Origin: Desulfobacterales bacterium
GTDB lineage: Bacteria; Desulfobacterota; Desulfobacteria; Desulfobacterales; JAFDCJ01
Assembly (NCBI GenBank): GCA_029932495.1
Contig: JAOZPY010000026.1
Location: forward strand, 1 to 15,140
Direction of reading: 5' to 3'
Length of the DNA stretch: 15,140 nucleotides
This document shows positions 1-6,465 of the stretch, piece after piece. The notes below the pieces were generated by a model that saw nothing but the letters and a program-made list of their open reading frames with translations, had not been told where the DNA came from and searched no databases. The translations under genes were made by a program, and so were the position numbers. Each line of letters opens with the position of its first letter. The stretch's first letter is position 1.

Positions 1-6
1 GGGGTG

Positions 7-42
7 TGTCAAGCGTGAAAAGACGCTCAACGAGGCTTGACA
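7..42. repeat. Short inverted repeat overlapping the -35 box
   Basis: Perfect 8-base arms, TGTCAAGC at 7-14 and GCTTGACA at 35-42. A smaller alternative stem lies inside (AGCGT 12-16 with ACGCT 23-27). It could be the tail terminator of a gene left of the window (there is no clear T-run) or an operator for the promoter at 37-65. The function is not decided by the sequence. Confidence 0.35.
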
Positions 43-65
43 GTCCAGGGACATTTTGCCATAAA
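37..65 (+). promoter_or_regulatory. Candidate sigma70 promoter for the radical SAM gene
   Basis: TTGACA at 37-42, a 17-base spacer, then CATAAA at 60-65 (four of six matches to TATAAT). This would start transcription near base 72 and leave a leader of about 37 bases before the ATG at 109. The -35 box is inside the right arm of a short inverted repeat (7-14 TGTCAAGC, 35-42 GCTTGACA), so a hairpin or a repressor could compete with polymerase. Read from sequence only. Confidence 0.45.
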
Positions 66-108
66 GTGGGCATCTTTAAAACCACCTGTAGCTTGAGTTG
101 AGCGACCG

Positions 109-1059
109 ATGAAAACAAAAGTTCCGCAGGCGACGGATCCCTGTGGTGTTGCCGGCGGTAAATCCCACCCTGCCCCTTCATCCGGGTCTTTCGCAGACAA
201 TGTTCCTGACCATGTCCAGATCCAGACCATCACGGGCTGCAATGCCGCCTGCCTGTTTTGTCCGAACGGCAAAACGCGACGCAAAATTGCGCTTGGGCAG
301 CGCATGGCACCGGAGCTTTTCAACGCCATCGTGGATCAGTGCCTGGATCTGGGGGTGCGGCGCTACTCGGTTTATCTGATGAATGAACCCATGCTGGATC
401 GTGATTTGCCCCGGCGGGTTGCCTATATCAGCGCCCGGATCAAAAAACCGCAATATGTCAAGGTCACCAGCCATGGAGGACTGCTGACCGAGCGCATGGC
501 CAAAGGCTTGCTGGATGCGGGCCTGGACAAGCTGAAAATTTCCGTACAAAGTCTTGATCCCGGAACGTATTGGAAAATTATGCATCTGCGCCTGGAACGC
601 ACCCTGAAAAACATCGACCGTTTTATTGAACTTAAACAGCGCGGGGGCTACAAACTGCCGCGCATGGAAATCGTGATGGTCGATTCGATTCAGACCCGCG
701 GGGAAATTGCCCATATCCGCCGTTACTGGGAGCGGCGGGGCATCAAACTGTATGTGGAGCCGGTGGAAAACCGGGCGGATCAGACCGGTATCCGGGATAC
801 GGCCGTCGGTGCGGAAAAATTGCGTGCCTTTTCCTGGTGCCGGCGGCTGATGGAACAGATATACATTCTTCATGACGGCCGCATGGTGCAGTGCTGTGCG
901 GACTGGGAGCAGCAAAGCATCATGGGAGATCTCACAAGCCAGAGACTGGCCGATGTCTGGTACGGCCCCCGTTACAGGGAGTACCGGCGCCGCTTTGCGG
1001 CCGGTGATGTCCGCGGTATGATCTGTGAAGCCTGCCGCAAACAGCCACCGCCGCGTTAA
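109..1059 (+). CDS. Radical SAM/SPASM domain protein
   Basis: A 316-residue radical SAM enzyme. The 4Fe-4S/SAM motif CxxxCxxC is C44-C48-C51 (CNAACLFC), followed by a TIM-barrel-like core. A C-terminal SPASM-type region carries C244, C262, C263, C306 and C309, with the usual pattern of an Asp-Gly turn (HDGRMVQCC), a GDL...DVW segment and a final CxxC. SPASM proteins bind a second iron-sulfur cluster and usually modify peptides, sugars or small molecules by radical chemistry; the substrate here is unknown. The first 30 residues are polar and low in structure. The ATG at 109 has only a weak upstream GAG-rich ribosome site, but no other start lies before the core. It sits ahead of a deacetylase and a glycosyltransferase on the same strand, so a role in glycan or sugar-nucleotide modification is inferred, not shown. 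Confidence 0.9.
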   Translation: MKTKVPQATDPCGVAGGKSHPAPSSGSFADNVPDHVQIQTITGCNAACLFCPNGKTRRKIALGQRMAPELFNAIVDQCLDLGVRRYSVYLMNEPMLDRDLPRRVAYISARIKKPQYVKVTSHGGLLTERMAKGLLDAGLDKLKISVQSLDPGTYWKIMHLRLERTLKNIDRFIELKQRGGYKLPRMEIVMVDSIQTRGEIAHIRRYWERRGIKLYVEPVENRADQTGIRDTAVGAEKLRAFSWCRRLMEQIYILHDGRMVQCCADWEQQSIMGDLTSQRLADVWYGPRYREYRRRFAAGDVRGMICEACRKQPPPR

Positions 1060-1104
1060 AGGGTGCCTTTTCTCACTAAGCCCCGCGAATTAGCTGGGAG
1101 CTGA

Positions 1105-1283
1105 GCGCAATATGTATTTTGGTTAAGCGTCATTGTCCATTTGGGGAGTAAAACCAGCACATCGGGGGGCGTTAAAAATTGCAAGCTGTTTGAGGCGCTT
1201 GCGACGAGTTCTTGCAATTTAGCCCACCGATGCGCTGGCGCCCCAAATGGACACAGAAAGCGAAGCCAAAATGCATATTGCGC
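1105..1283. repeat. Long imperfect inverted repeat (MITE-like or structured RNA)
   Basis: Two arms, 1105-1185 and 1211-1283, face each other across a 25-base loop. Matching blocks from outside in: 1105-1122 with 1266-1283 (17 of 18), 1134-1146 with 1241-1253 (13 of 13, TGTCCATTTGGGG), 1154-1165 with 1227-1238 (11 of 12), and 1176-1185 with 1211-1220 (10 of 10). A weak outer match, 1070-1080 with 1298-1307, suggests it may reach about 240 bases. No transposase lies inside. This shape fits a non-autonomous miniature inverted-repeat element or a large intergenic hairpin transcript. It fills most of the 279-base gap between the radical SAM gene and the deacetylase; the rest of that gap shows nothing further. 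Confidence 0.85.
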
Positions 1284-1338
1284 GGCGCCGACCGCAACTT
1301 ATGAGAAGTTATCTCAAATACGGGTAAAGTGTGAACCG

Positions 1339-2142
1339 ATGCGGGCTTTTGTTTCTTCCATATGGCGGCATCCCCCGCCGGATCTGGCTATCCGCACCGA
1401 ACGCTGCCTTGCCGCTGCAGCCGAGCATTGGAAGGGCAATGAGAGGGCGCGCATTTTTTTCAGGGCGGATGATATTGCCGTGCCCGGCAGTCGGTTTGCT
1501 AGGCTGCTGGAAATTTTTTCCCGCCATCGCGTGCCGTTGTGTCTGGCGGTCGTTCCCGCCTGGCTGACACCGCCCCGCTGGCAGGTTCTCAAAGAAGCCG
1601 GCAAAGACAGCGCTTCTCTATGGTGCTGGCACCAGCATGGATGGCGGCATGCAAACCATGAGCGGCAGGGAAAAAAACAGGAATTCGGTCCTGCCCGCTC
1701 CCGCCGCCGGCTTCAACGGGATATCCAACACGGCCGGCAACGGCTGGAAAAACTGATGGGCACCCGCTTCTATCCGGTCTTTACCCCCCCCTGGAATCGC
1801 TGTGACGCCCGGACCCTGACAGTGCTTGAAAAACTGGGATATGCGGGGGTCTCCCGCAGCGCCGGCAGCCGTCCGGCACCCCCAGCAGGTCTGCCGGGGT
1901 TTGATGTCACCGTCGATTTGCATACCCGCCGGGAGACCGCCGCCGGTTCGGGATGGAACAATTTGCTGGGCGAACTTTTTAGGACCATTTCAGCGGGCAG
2001 CGGCGGCATTATGATTCATCACCAGCGCATGAATCATGCGGCTTTTGACTTTCTAGACCTGCTGCTGAAAATGATATCCTCCCACCGGAAACTGCAGCCG
2101 GTCAGTTTCAAGGACCTGGCCGACAACCCGGGGCCGCCATGA
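1339..2142 (+). CDS. Polysaccharide deacetylase-like (NodB-fold) protein
   Basis: 267 residues from the ATG at 1339. It reads as a divergent NodB-homology (carbohydrate esterase 4-like) protein: FFRADD with D44-D45 for the catalytic/metal aspartates, a metal-type histidine motif HQHGWRH (H98, H100, H104), TPPW at 149-152, and a late MIHH segment (H227, H228). Such enzymes remove N-acetyl groups from amino sugars; this one has no signal peptide or membrane anchor, so it probably acts in the cytoplasm on a lipid-linked or soluble precursor. The frame stays open upstream to a TTG at 1141, but that stretch is the inverted-repeat element and reads as non-protein, so the ATG at 1339 is preferred. 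Its ribosome site is weak. The last four bases overlap the next gene (ATGA), implying translational coupling. Family call firm, substrate unknown. Confidence 0.82.
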   Translation: MRAFVSSIWRHPPPDLAIRTERCLAAAAEHWKGNERARIFFRADDIAVPGSRFARLLEIFSRHRVPLCLAVVPAWLTPPRWQVLKEAGKDSASLWCWHQHGWRHANHERQGKKQEFGPARSRRRLQRDIQHGRQRLEKLMGTRFYPVFTPPWNRCDARTLTVLEKLGYAGVSRSAGSRPAPPAGLPGFDVTVDLHTRRETAAGSGWNNLLGELFRTISAGSGGIMIHHQRMNHAAFDFLDLLLKMISSHRKLQPVSFKDLADNPGPP

Positions 2143-3296
2143 ATATCATTTTTTACTGCCAATACGTCTGGGGCATGGGGCATCTGGTCCGCAGCCTGGA
2201 ACTTGCCCGGGCGCTGTCGGATCATGATGTGACCCTGGTGGCCGGTGGGCAGGAGGTGGAAATTGATTTGCCGGAACATGTCAATCTGGTCCGCCTGCCC
2301 AGCCTGTACATGGATGAACTGTTTACCACCCTGATTGCCGGCGACCCCAATAGGAGTGTTCCAGAGGTTCAGCAGGCCCGTCGCAAAATTCTCCATGATC
2401 TGTTTGAACGCCGGAACCCCGACATCTTCATTGTGGAGCTGTATCCCTTTGGCCGTTCCATGTTCGGCTTCGAGCTGGACCCCTTGCTGGAAGATGTTCG
2501 CCGGGGCAAATACGGCCAGGTTAAAACCGTCTGCAGCCTGCGCGATATCCTGGTGGAAAAAAAAGATCCGGCAGCCTATGAAAAACGGGTGTTAAAGAAA
2601 CTCAACACTTATTTTGACTTGCTGCTGGTCCATTCCGATGAACATCTTTTGCGGCTCGATGACACTTTTGCCCGGGTAGCCGACATTGAAATTCCAATGA
2701 TTTATACGGGCTTTATTGCCCGGCACGGGGATCCGGCGGCCGGCCGGCGGCTGCGCCGGGAACTGGGCATTTTATCCGGGCAAAAACTCATTGTTGCCAG
2801 CGCCGGCGGCGGCCGGTCTGGCCACCGGCTGATGACTGCGGTGCTGGATGCCTGTCGGTTGCTGAGCGAACGGCTGCCCGTGCGTCTGGAAGCTTTTGCC
2901 GGGCCCTTTATGGAAGAAGATGAATATGAATCTCTGGGTGGGCGCAGCGGTCCGGGACTGCGCATCCGCCGTTATACCCGACGATTGATGGACTACTTGT
3001 GGGCGGCCGATCTGTCCGTCAGTCTGGCCGGATACAATACCTGCATGGATTTGTTGTCCAGTGGTGTGCCGTCGCTGGTCTGTCCTTATTCACGCCAGCA
3101 GGAGCAGCCCCTGCGGGTTGAAAAAATCAAGGAGTTTGCACCGTTGCGGATTTTGACGGATGAAGATCTCACCCCGGCCGGATTGAGCCGCCACATGGAG
3201 CAGATGCTGGCTCGTACGAGACGATCGGGACCTGCGTTGCTGAAGCTGGACGGTGCGCAAAACGTCGCCCGTTTTCTGGGGCGCTGGATGATTTGA
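2139..3296 (+). CDS. MurG-like glycosyltransferase (GT28 C-terminal type), copy A
   Basis: 385 residues with a GT-B layout. The N-terminal domain opens with the nucleotide-sugar transferase signature GMGH (12-15), followed by RSLELARAL. The middle carries VELYPFGR (99-106), and a linker near IYTGFIA (188-194) leads to the C-terminal donor domain. There ASAGGG (220-225) and AGYNT (297-301), then a glutamine/arginine-rich loop (YSRQQEQPLR), match the donor-binding site of MurG and related GT28 or Glyco_trans_1_3 proteins. It has no membrane segment and is likely cytoplasmic or peripheral. It starts within the deacetylase stop (ATGA) and is probably made with it, suggesting the two act on one intermediate. 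It is a clear paralog of the gene at 3352-4530 and a distant one of 10423-11622. The sugar donor and acceptor are unknown. Confidence 0.85.
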   Translation: MNIIFYCQYVWGMGHLVRSLELARALSDHDVTLVAGGQEVEIDLPEHVNLVRLPSLYMDELFTTLIAGDPNRSVPEVQQARRKILHDLFERRNPDIFIVELYPFGRSMFGFELDPLLEDVRRGKYGQVKTVCSLRDILVEKKDPAAYEKRVLKKLNTYFDLLLVHSDEHLLRLDDTFARVADIEIPMIYTGFIARHGDPAAGRRLRRELGILSGQKLIVASAGGGRSGHRLMTAVLDACRLLSERLPVRLEAFAGPFMEEDEYESLGGRSGPGLRIRRYTRRLMDYLWAADLSVSLAGYNTCMDLLSSGVPSLVCPYSRQQEQPLRVEKIKEFAPLRILTDEDLTPAGLSRHMEQMLARTRRSGPALLKLDGAQNVARFLGRWMI

Positions 3297-3351
3297 TCGC
3301 TCGGTGCTTCGGCAATTTTTTTGGGTGGATTACGATGGCGATGTGCGGCGG

Positions 3352-4530
3352 TCAAGTGGGCTTCAGCCGGTTTTCGATCCAGCGGGCCGTATGGGCGGCG
3401 CCGTCCAGGTCCATGGTGACGGGCGGTGGTTTTTCCCGGGACAATTTTTCATCCATCCGGGCGGCCAGCCGTTCGGGGCGGAGGTCTTTGTTCTCAAGGA
3501 GCGTTAAAACGCCCATCCGGTCCAGCCGTTCGGCCCGCAGCCGCTGCTCCCGGTTTTGGCCAAAGGGTGACACCAGGGCCGGAACCCCGGTGACCAGGAT
3601 GTTCATGGTGGTGTTGTAACCCCCCATGCTGACGGACAGATCGGCGGCCGCAAGATAGGACAGAAAATCGGGGGTAAATTTTTCCACGCAAACCCCGGTG
3701 CCGGCCAGCTGCTTCAGGTACTCGAACTCGTGCGGCGCTACAAACGGCCCGCTGAAGACGATCAGGCGGCAGTGCTTTCTGGCCGCCAGTCGATCAAAGG
3801 CTGTTACAACGGCTTGAAGCAACCCGGCTCCCACGCTGCCACTGCCGGCACTGGCAATGACCAGGGCCTCATCTGCTCCGAGCTGCAGTCGGCGGCGGAT
3901 TTGCATGGCTGAATCCGCCGCCGGTCTGGGGGCGATGTAGCCGGTATATACCACGGGGATGGTAATTTTATCGAATTGTTCAAAAGTTTCGCTAAGTTGC
4001 GCCAGCCGGGGGTCGGCATGCACCAGAACGGCGTCAAAATAGCGGTTGAGGGTTTTAACCGCCCTGGCTTCATGTTTGAGCGCATCTGGTTTTTCCACGA
4101 GGATGTCCCGCACGCTGCACACCACCGGGCAAAGGGCGGGCCTGTGATCGTGCAGTTGCTGTAGAACCGGGTCCAGTTCAAAGCGAAATGCCTTGCGACC
4201 GAAAGGATATAACTCCACGAGAAAACAATCCGGTTTTTCGCGCTCAAACAGGGCCAGCAGGTGCTGCCGGCGTTCGGCTTTGATTTTTTCCAGGGGGGTA
4301 TCGTCCCGGGAACTGAAAAGCCCCTTGAATTCCCGGTTCATCTGCAGGTCGGCAAGGCGGACGTGCCGTACATGATCCGGCAAGGGGCTGTCGAGCTGCG
4401 GGCCGCCGGTGATCAGGATTACCTCGTGACCCGACAGGGCCCGGCAGATTTCCAGGCTGCGGAACAGGTGGCCGATGCCCAGCACGTGTTGGCAGTAAAT
4501 AACGATTTTCATAGGGTTATTTTTTTTCAT
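3352..4530 (-). CDS. MurG-like glycosyltransferase (GT28 C-terminal type), copy B
   Basis: 392 residues, paralogous over its whole length to the gene at 2139-3296. Shared landmarks: YCQHVLGIGH (12-21), VELYPFGR (105-112), SVRDILVEK (139-147), VYTGYIA (194-200), IASAGSG (225-231) and SMGGYNT (301-307). It would transfer a sugar from a nucleotide donor in the cytoplasm. The start is open to question: ATG at 4530 has a weak GGTGA just upstream, while the ATG at 4512 aligns exactly with the start of copy A but has no ribosome site. The gene is convergent with copy A, with 55 bases between their stops, and divergent from the MiaB-like gene. It appears intact, with all family motifs kept, so both copies are likely active and may use different substrates. 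Confidence 0.85.
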   Translation of the reverse strand: MKKNNPMKIVIYCQHVLGIGHLFRSLEICRALSGHEVILITGGPQLDSPLPDHVRHVRLADLQMNREFKGLFSSRDDTPLEKIKAERRQHLLALFEREKPDCFLVELYPFGRKAFRFELDPVLQQLHDHRPALCPVVCSVRDILVEKPDALKHEARAVKTLNRYFDAVLVHADPRLAQLSETFEQFDKITIPVVYTGYIAPRPAADSAMQIRRRLQLGADEALVIASAGSGSVGAGLLQAVVTAFDRLAARKHCRLIVFSGPFVAPHEFEYLKQLAGTGVCVEKFTPDFLSYLAAADLSVSMGGYNTTMNILVTGVPALVSPFGQNREQRLRAERLDRMGVLTLLENKDLRPERLAARMDEKLSREKPPPVTMDLDGAAHTARWIENRLKPT

Positions 4531-4538
4531 GTTTCACC

Positions 4539-4549
4539 GGTTGTCAACC
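4539..4549. promoter_or_regulatory. Palindrome with TTGACA box upstream of copy B
   Basis: GGTTGTCAACC has 5-base arms around one central base. On the minus strand it includes TTGACA (4547-4542), and an A-rich AAAAAT at 4524-4519 lies 17 bases away. If this is the promoter, transcription would begin at about 4512, giving a leaderless message from the second ATG of copy B. It could equally be an operator or chance. Confidence 0.25.
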
Positions 4550-4579
4550 CTTTGTTTGCCGTTTCACTTGCCGCCGTGC

Positions 4580-4608
4580 TTGACACTTCCCCGGTTTTCT
4601 GCTAGTTT
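4580..4608 (+). promoter_or_regulatory. Sigma70-type promoter for the MiaB-like gene
   Basis: TTGACA at 4580-4585, a 17-base spacer and TAGTTT at 4603-4608. The predicted start of transcription is near 4615, giving a leader of about 45 bases. A GGGAG ribosome site at 4644-4648 sits 11 bases before the ATG at 4660. The perfect -35 box and ideal spacing make this one of the better promoters in the window. Confidence 0.6.
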
Positions 4609-4659
4609 CCGCCTGCCCGATCAACACAACGCAACCCACATCCGGGAGCAACCATCACC

Positions 4660-5829
4660 ATGAAAACATTTTACCTGTGTGCGCTGGGCTGCCCCCGCCG
4701 GGGCATTGATTCCCAGAAAATTTACAATTACCTGCAGGCCAACGGTTACCGCTTTTCCGAGGACTATCAAAATGCTGACTTGATCGTGGTCAGCACCTGT
4801 GCGTTTGTCCAGGATCGTGAGAATCAGTCCGTGCAGGCCATCGAATACTATCGCGGGCAGCGCCGTGACGATGCCGCCATGGTGGTGTCGGGCTGTCTGT
4901 CGAAAATAGACCCGGCGGCCGTTGCAAAATACCCCGACATCACCTTTTTATCCCCCCGGGAGCTGGACAACTTCGACGACATTATCGGGGCCCGGACGCT
5001 GTTCAGGGACATCCCGGATCCGAACCAGATTTTCAGCCACCCGATTTTTCCCGATTTTGTCTCCAAAACGGAAAAAAAGGCCAAAACCAAACAAAACGTA
5101 CGCCTGGACCTGGAATACGAAAAAGAAGACGTGTTCACCGTTCGGCTGGCCAAGGGCTGCCTGGGAAACTGCAGCTATTGCGCCATTAAATTCGCTGCCG
5201 GCAGCCTGGAAAGCAAGCCCATCGCTGAAATCATCGGCGAGTTCAAGAAGGGCCTGGATCGGGGCTACCGGACTTTTACCCTGGTCGCCGGGGACACGGG
5301 CTGTTACGGCATCGATATCGGTACCACCGTGGTGGAGCTGTTGGCCGCGATTTTTCAGATCCCCGGTGCCTACCGCTTGATCCTCAAGGAGTTCAACGCC
5401 CAGTGGCTGATAAAATACCGCAGTGGGCTGGAAAGTCTCCTGGCGGACAACTACGACAGGATCGATTACATCATCGTGCCGGTGCAGTCGGCCTCGGATA
5501 AAATTCTGCAGCGCATGAAACGGCCTTACCAGATCGAAAAGGTCAAAGACTGCCTGCGGACCATGAAAAAGAAAATTCCGGGACTTCGAATCACCACCCA
5601 CATCATGGCGGGATTTCCCGGGGAAACCGAATCGGATTTTCAACAATCCCTTGATTTTATCGAGGCATTCAAATTTCCCTATGTGGATATCTACGGTTAT
5701 GAAAACCGGCCGCGCACCGAGGCCAGCCAGCTGGATGGCAAGATCGCCCAGGAGGTTATCGACCGCAGGGTCAAACGGCTTCGCAAGGCCCAGGAGCAAG
5801 TCCTGGCATCGCTCGGGTCAGCTGCCTGA
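4660..5829 (+). CDS. MiaB/RimO-like radical SAM protein lacking a TRAM domain
   Basis: 389 residues. The N-terminal UPF0004 domain has the three expected cysteines: C11 in LGCPRRGIDS, C47 in STCAF and C79 in SGCL. The radical SAM core has C167-C171-C174 (CLGNCSYC), then PVQSASDKILQRMKR (274-288) and GFPGETE (318-324), all typical of methylthiotransferases, which add a methylthio group to tRNA bases (MiaB, MtaB) or ribosomal protein S12 (RimO). The chain stops about where the RNA- or protein-binding TRAM domain normally begins, so it is some 40-60 residues shorter than usual. The ending RRVKRLRKAQEQVLASLGSAA... is abrupt but clean; no frameshifted TRAM remnant is apparent, because the next gene follows at once on the other strand. 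The family is clear, but the target and whether it is a true RimO are not. Confidence 0.85.
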   Translation: MKTFYLCALGCPRRGIDSQKIYNYLQANGYRFSEDYQNADLIVVSTCAFVQDRENQSVQAIEYYRGQRRDDAAMVVSGCLSKIDPAAVAKYPDITFLSPRELDNFDDIIGARTLFRDIPDPNQIFSHPIFPDFVSKTEKKAKTKQNVRLDLEYEKEDVFTVRLAKGCLGNCSYCAIKFAAGSLESKPIAEIIGEFKKGLDRGYRTFTLVAGDTGCYGIDIGTTVVELLAAIFQIPGAYRLILKEFNAQWLIKYRSGLESLLADNYDRIDYIIVPVQSASDKILQRMKRPYQIEKVKDCLRTMKKKIPGLRITTHIMAGFPGETESDFQQSLDFIEAFKFPYVDIYGYENRPRTEASQLDGKIAQEVIDRRVKRLRKAQEQVLASLGSAA

Positions 5830-6444
5830 AAGATTCGCTGCATTGAGCGCTTCGAGTTGAATCCCATCGGTGGTGTGCGCCAGCCGGTGAAGGTGCTCGG
5901 GCTTGATCACGGCCGGTTCGCCGGGCAGAAAATTTCTGCCCAGCAGGTGGTAAACCAGGCACTTGATCACCCCTTCGTGGGTGACCACCAGCAGGCTGTC
6001 GCCGGGCCACCGGCCGGCGGCGTCTTCCAGGGCCCGAAGGCTTTTTTGCAGCACGTTCCGGCGGGGTTCTCCCTTTGGCGGGCAGAAATCCCACCCCGCT
6101 TTTTCCTGGGCGGCAAGCAGCTCCGGTTCTTCCTGTTTGATCGCGAAAATGGTCCGCCCGCTCCAGCGACCCCAGTCCTGTTCCCGGAGCCGGGCATCCA
6201 GTATCAGCGGCACTTTCAGCCGGGTGTTGATGATTTCGGCTGTCTGGACCGCCCGGCCGATATCGCTGGCCAAAATCCGGTCCCAGCAAAACGTCTCCAG
6301 CACCCGGGCCCATTGCGCCACCCGGTTTTTCCCGTTTTCCGTCAGGGGGGAGTCGCCGTGGCCCTGGATTCTTTTTTCACGGTTGAACATTGTTTCACCG
6401 TGACGGACCAGGCCGAAACGGGTTGTTTTGGGTTGATTCTGCAT
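5818..6444 (-). CDS. Histidine phosphatase family protein (phosphoglycerate mutase-like)
   Basis: 208 residues of the histidine phosphatase superfamily. The phospho-accepting motif is RHGE at 14-17 (H15). Further conserved parts are SDIGRAVQTA (60-69, R64), the acid LREQDWGRW (86-94, E88) and the second histidine in THEG (155-158, H156), so the catalytic set looks complete. Relatives dephosphorylate small metabolites such as alpha-ribazole phosphate or sugar phosphates; the substrate cannot be named. It is last in the minus-strand operon, 21 bases after the GT4 gene, with an AAGGAA ribosome site rather far from the ATG. Its 3' end overlaps the MiaB-like gene by 12 bases in convergent orientation. 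A sugar-phosphate or phospho-glycan role is inferred from its neighbours. Confidence 0.88.
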   Translation of the reverse strand: MQNQPKTTRFGLVRHGETMFNREKRIQGHGDSPLTENGKNRVAQWARVLETFCWDRILASDIGRAVQTAEIINTRLKVPLILDARLREQDWGRWSGRTIFAIKQEEPELLAAQEKAGWDFCPPKGEPRRNVLQKSLRALEDAAGRWPGDSLLVVTHEGVIKCLVYHLLGRNFLPGEPAVIKPEHLHRLAHTTDGIQLEALNAANLSGS

Positions 6445-6465
6445 TGATCCGATAATTTCCTTTTC

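Noticed and set aside
178..915. Long minus-strand open frame opposite the radical SAM gene (245 codons)
   Set aside because: Antisense shadow with no domain pattern and no ribosome site, lying within a clear radical SAM/SPASM coding sequence.
1141..1338. Upstream extension of the deacetylase from a TTG
   Set aside because: The extra 66 residues are encoded by the inverted repeat, have no family match that can be seen, and lack a ribosome site; the ATG at 1339 precedes the conserved region.
3301..3322. Terminator between the two convergent MurG-like genes
   Set aside because: A run of seven Ts follows TGC-TTCG-GCA, but the stem is only three base pairs and cannot be extended; too weak to call.
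4948..5799. Long minus-strand open frame opposite the MiaB-like gene (283 codons)
   Set aside because: It is fully antisense to a gene with six conserved cysteines and has no recognisable motif; it is a by-product of GC-rich codon use.
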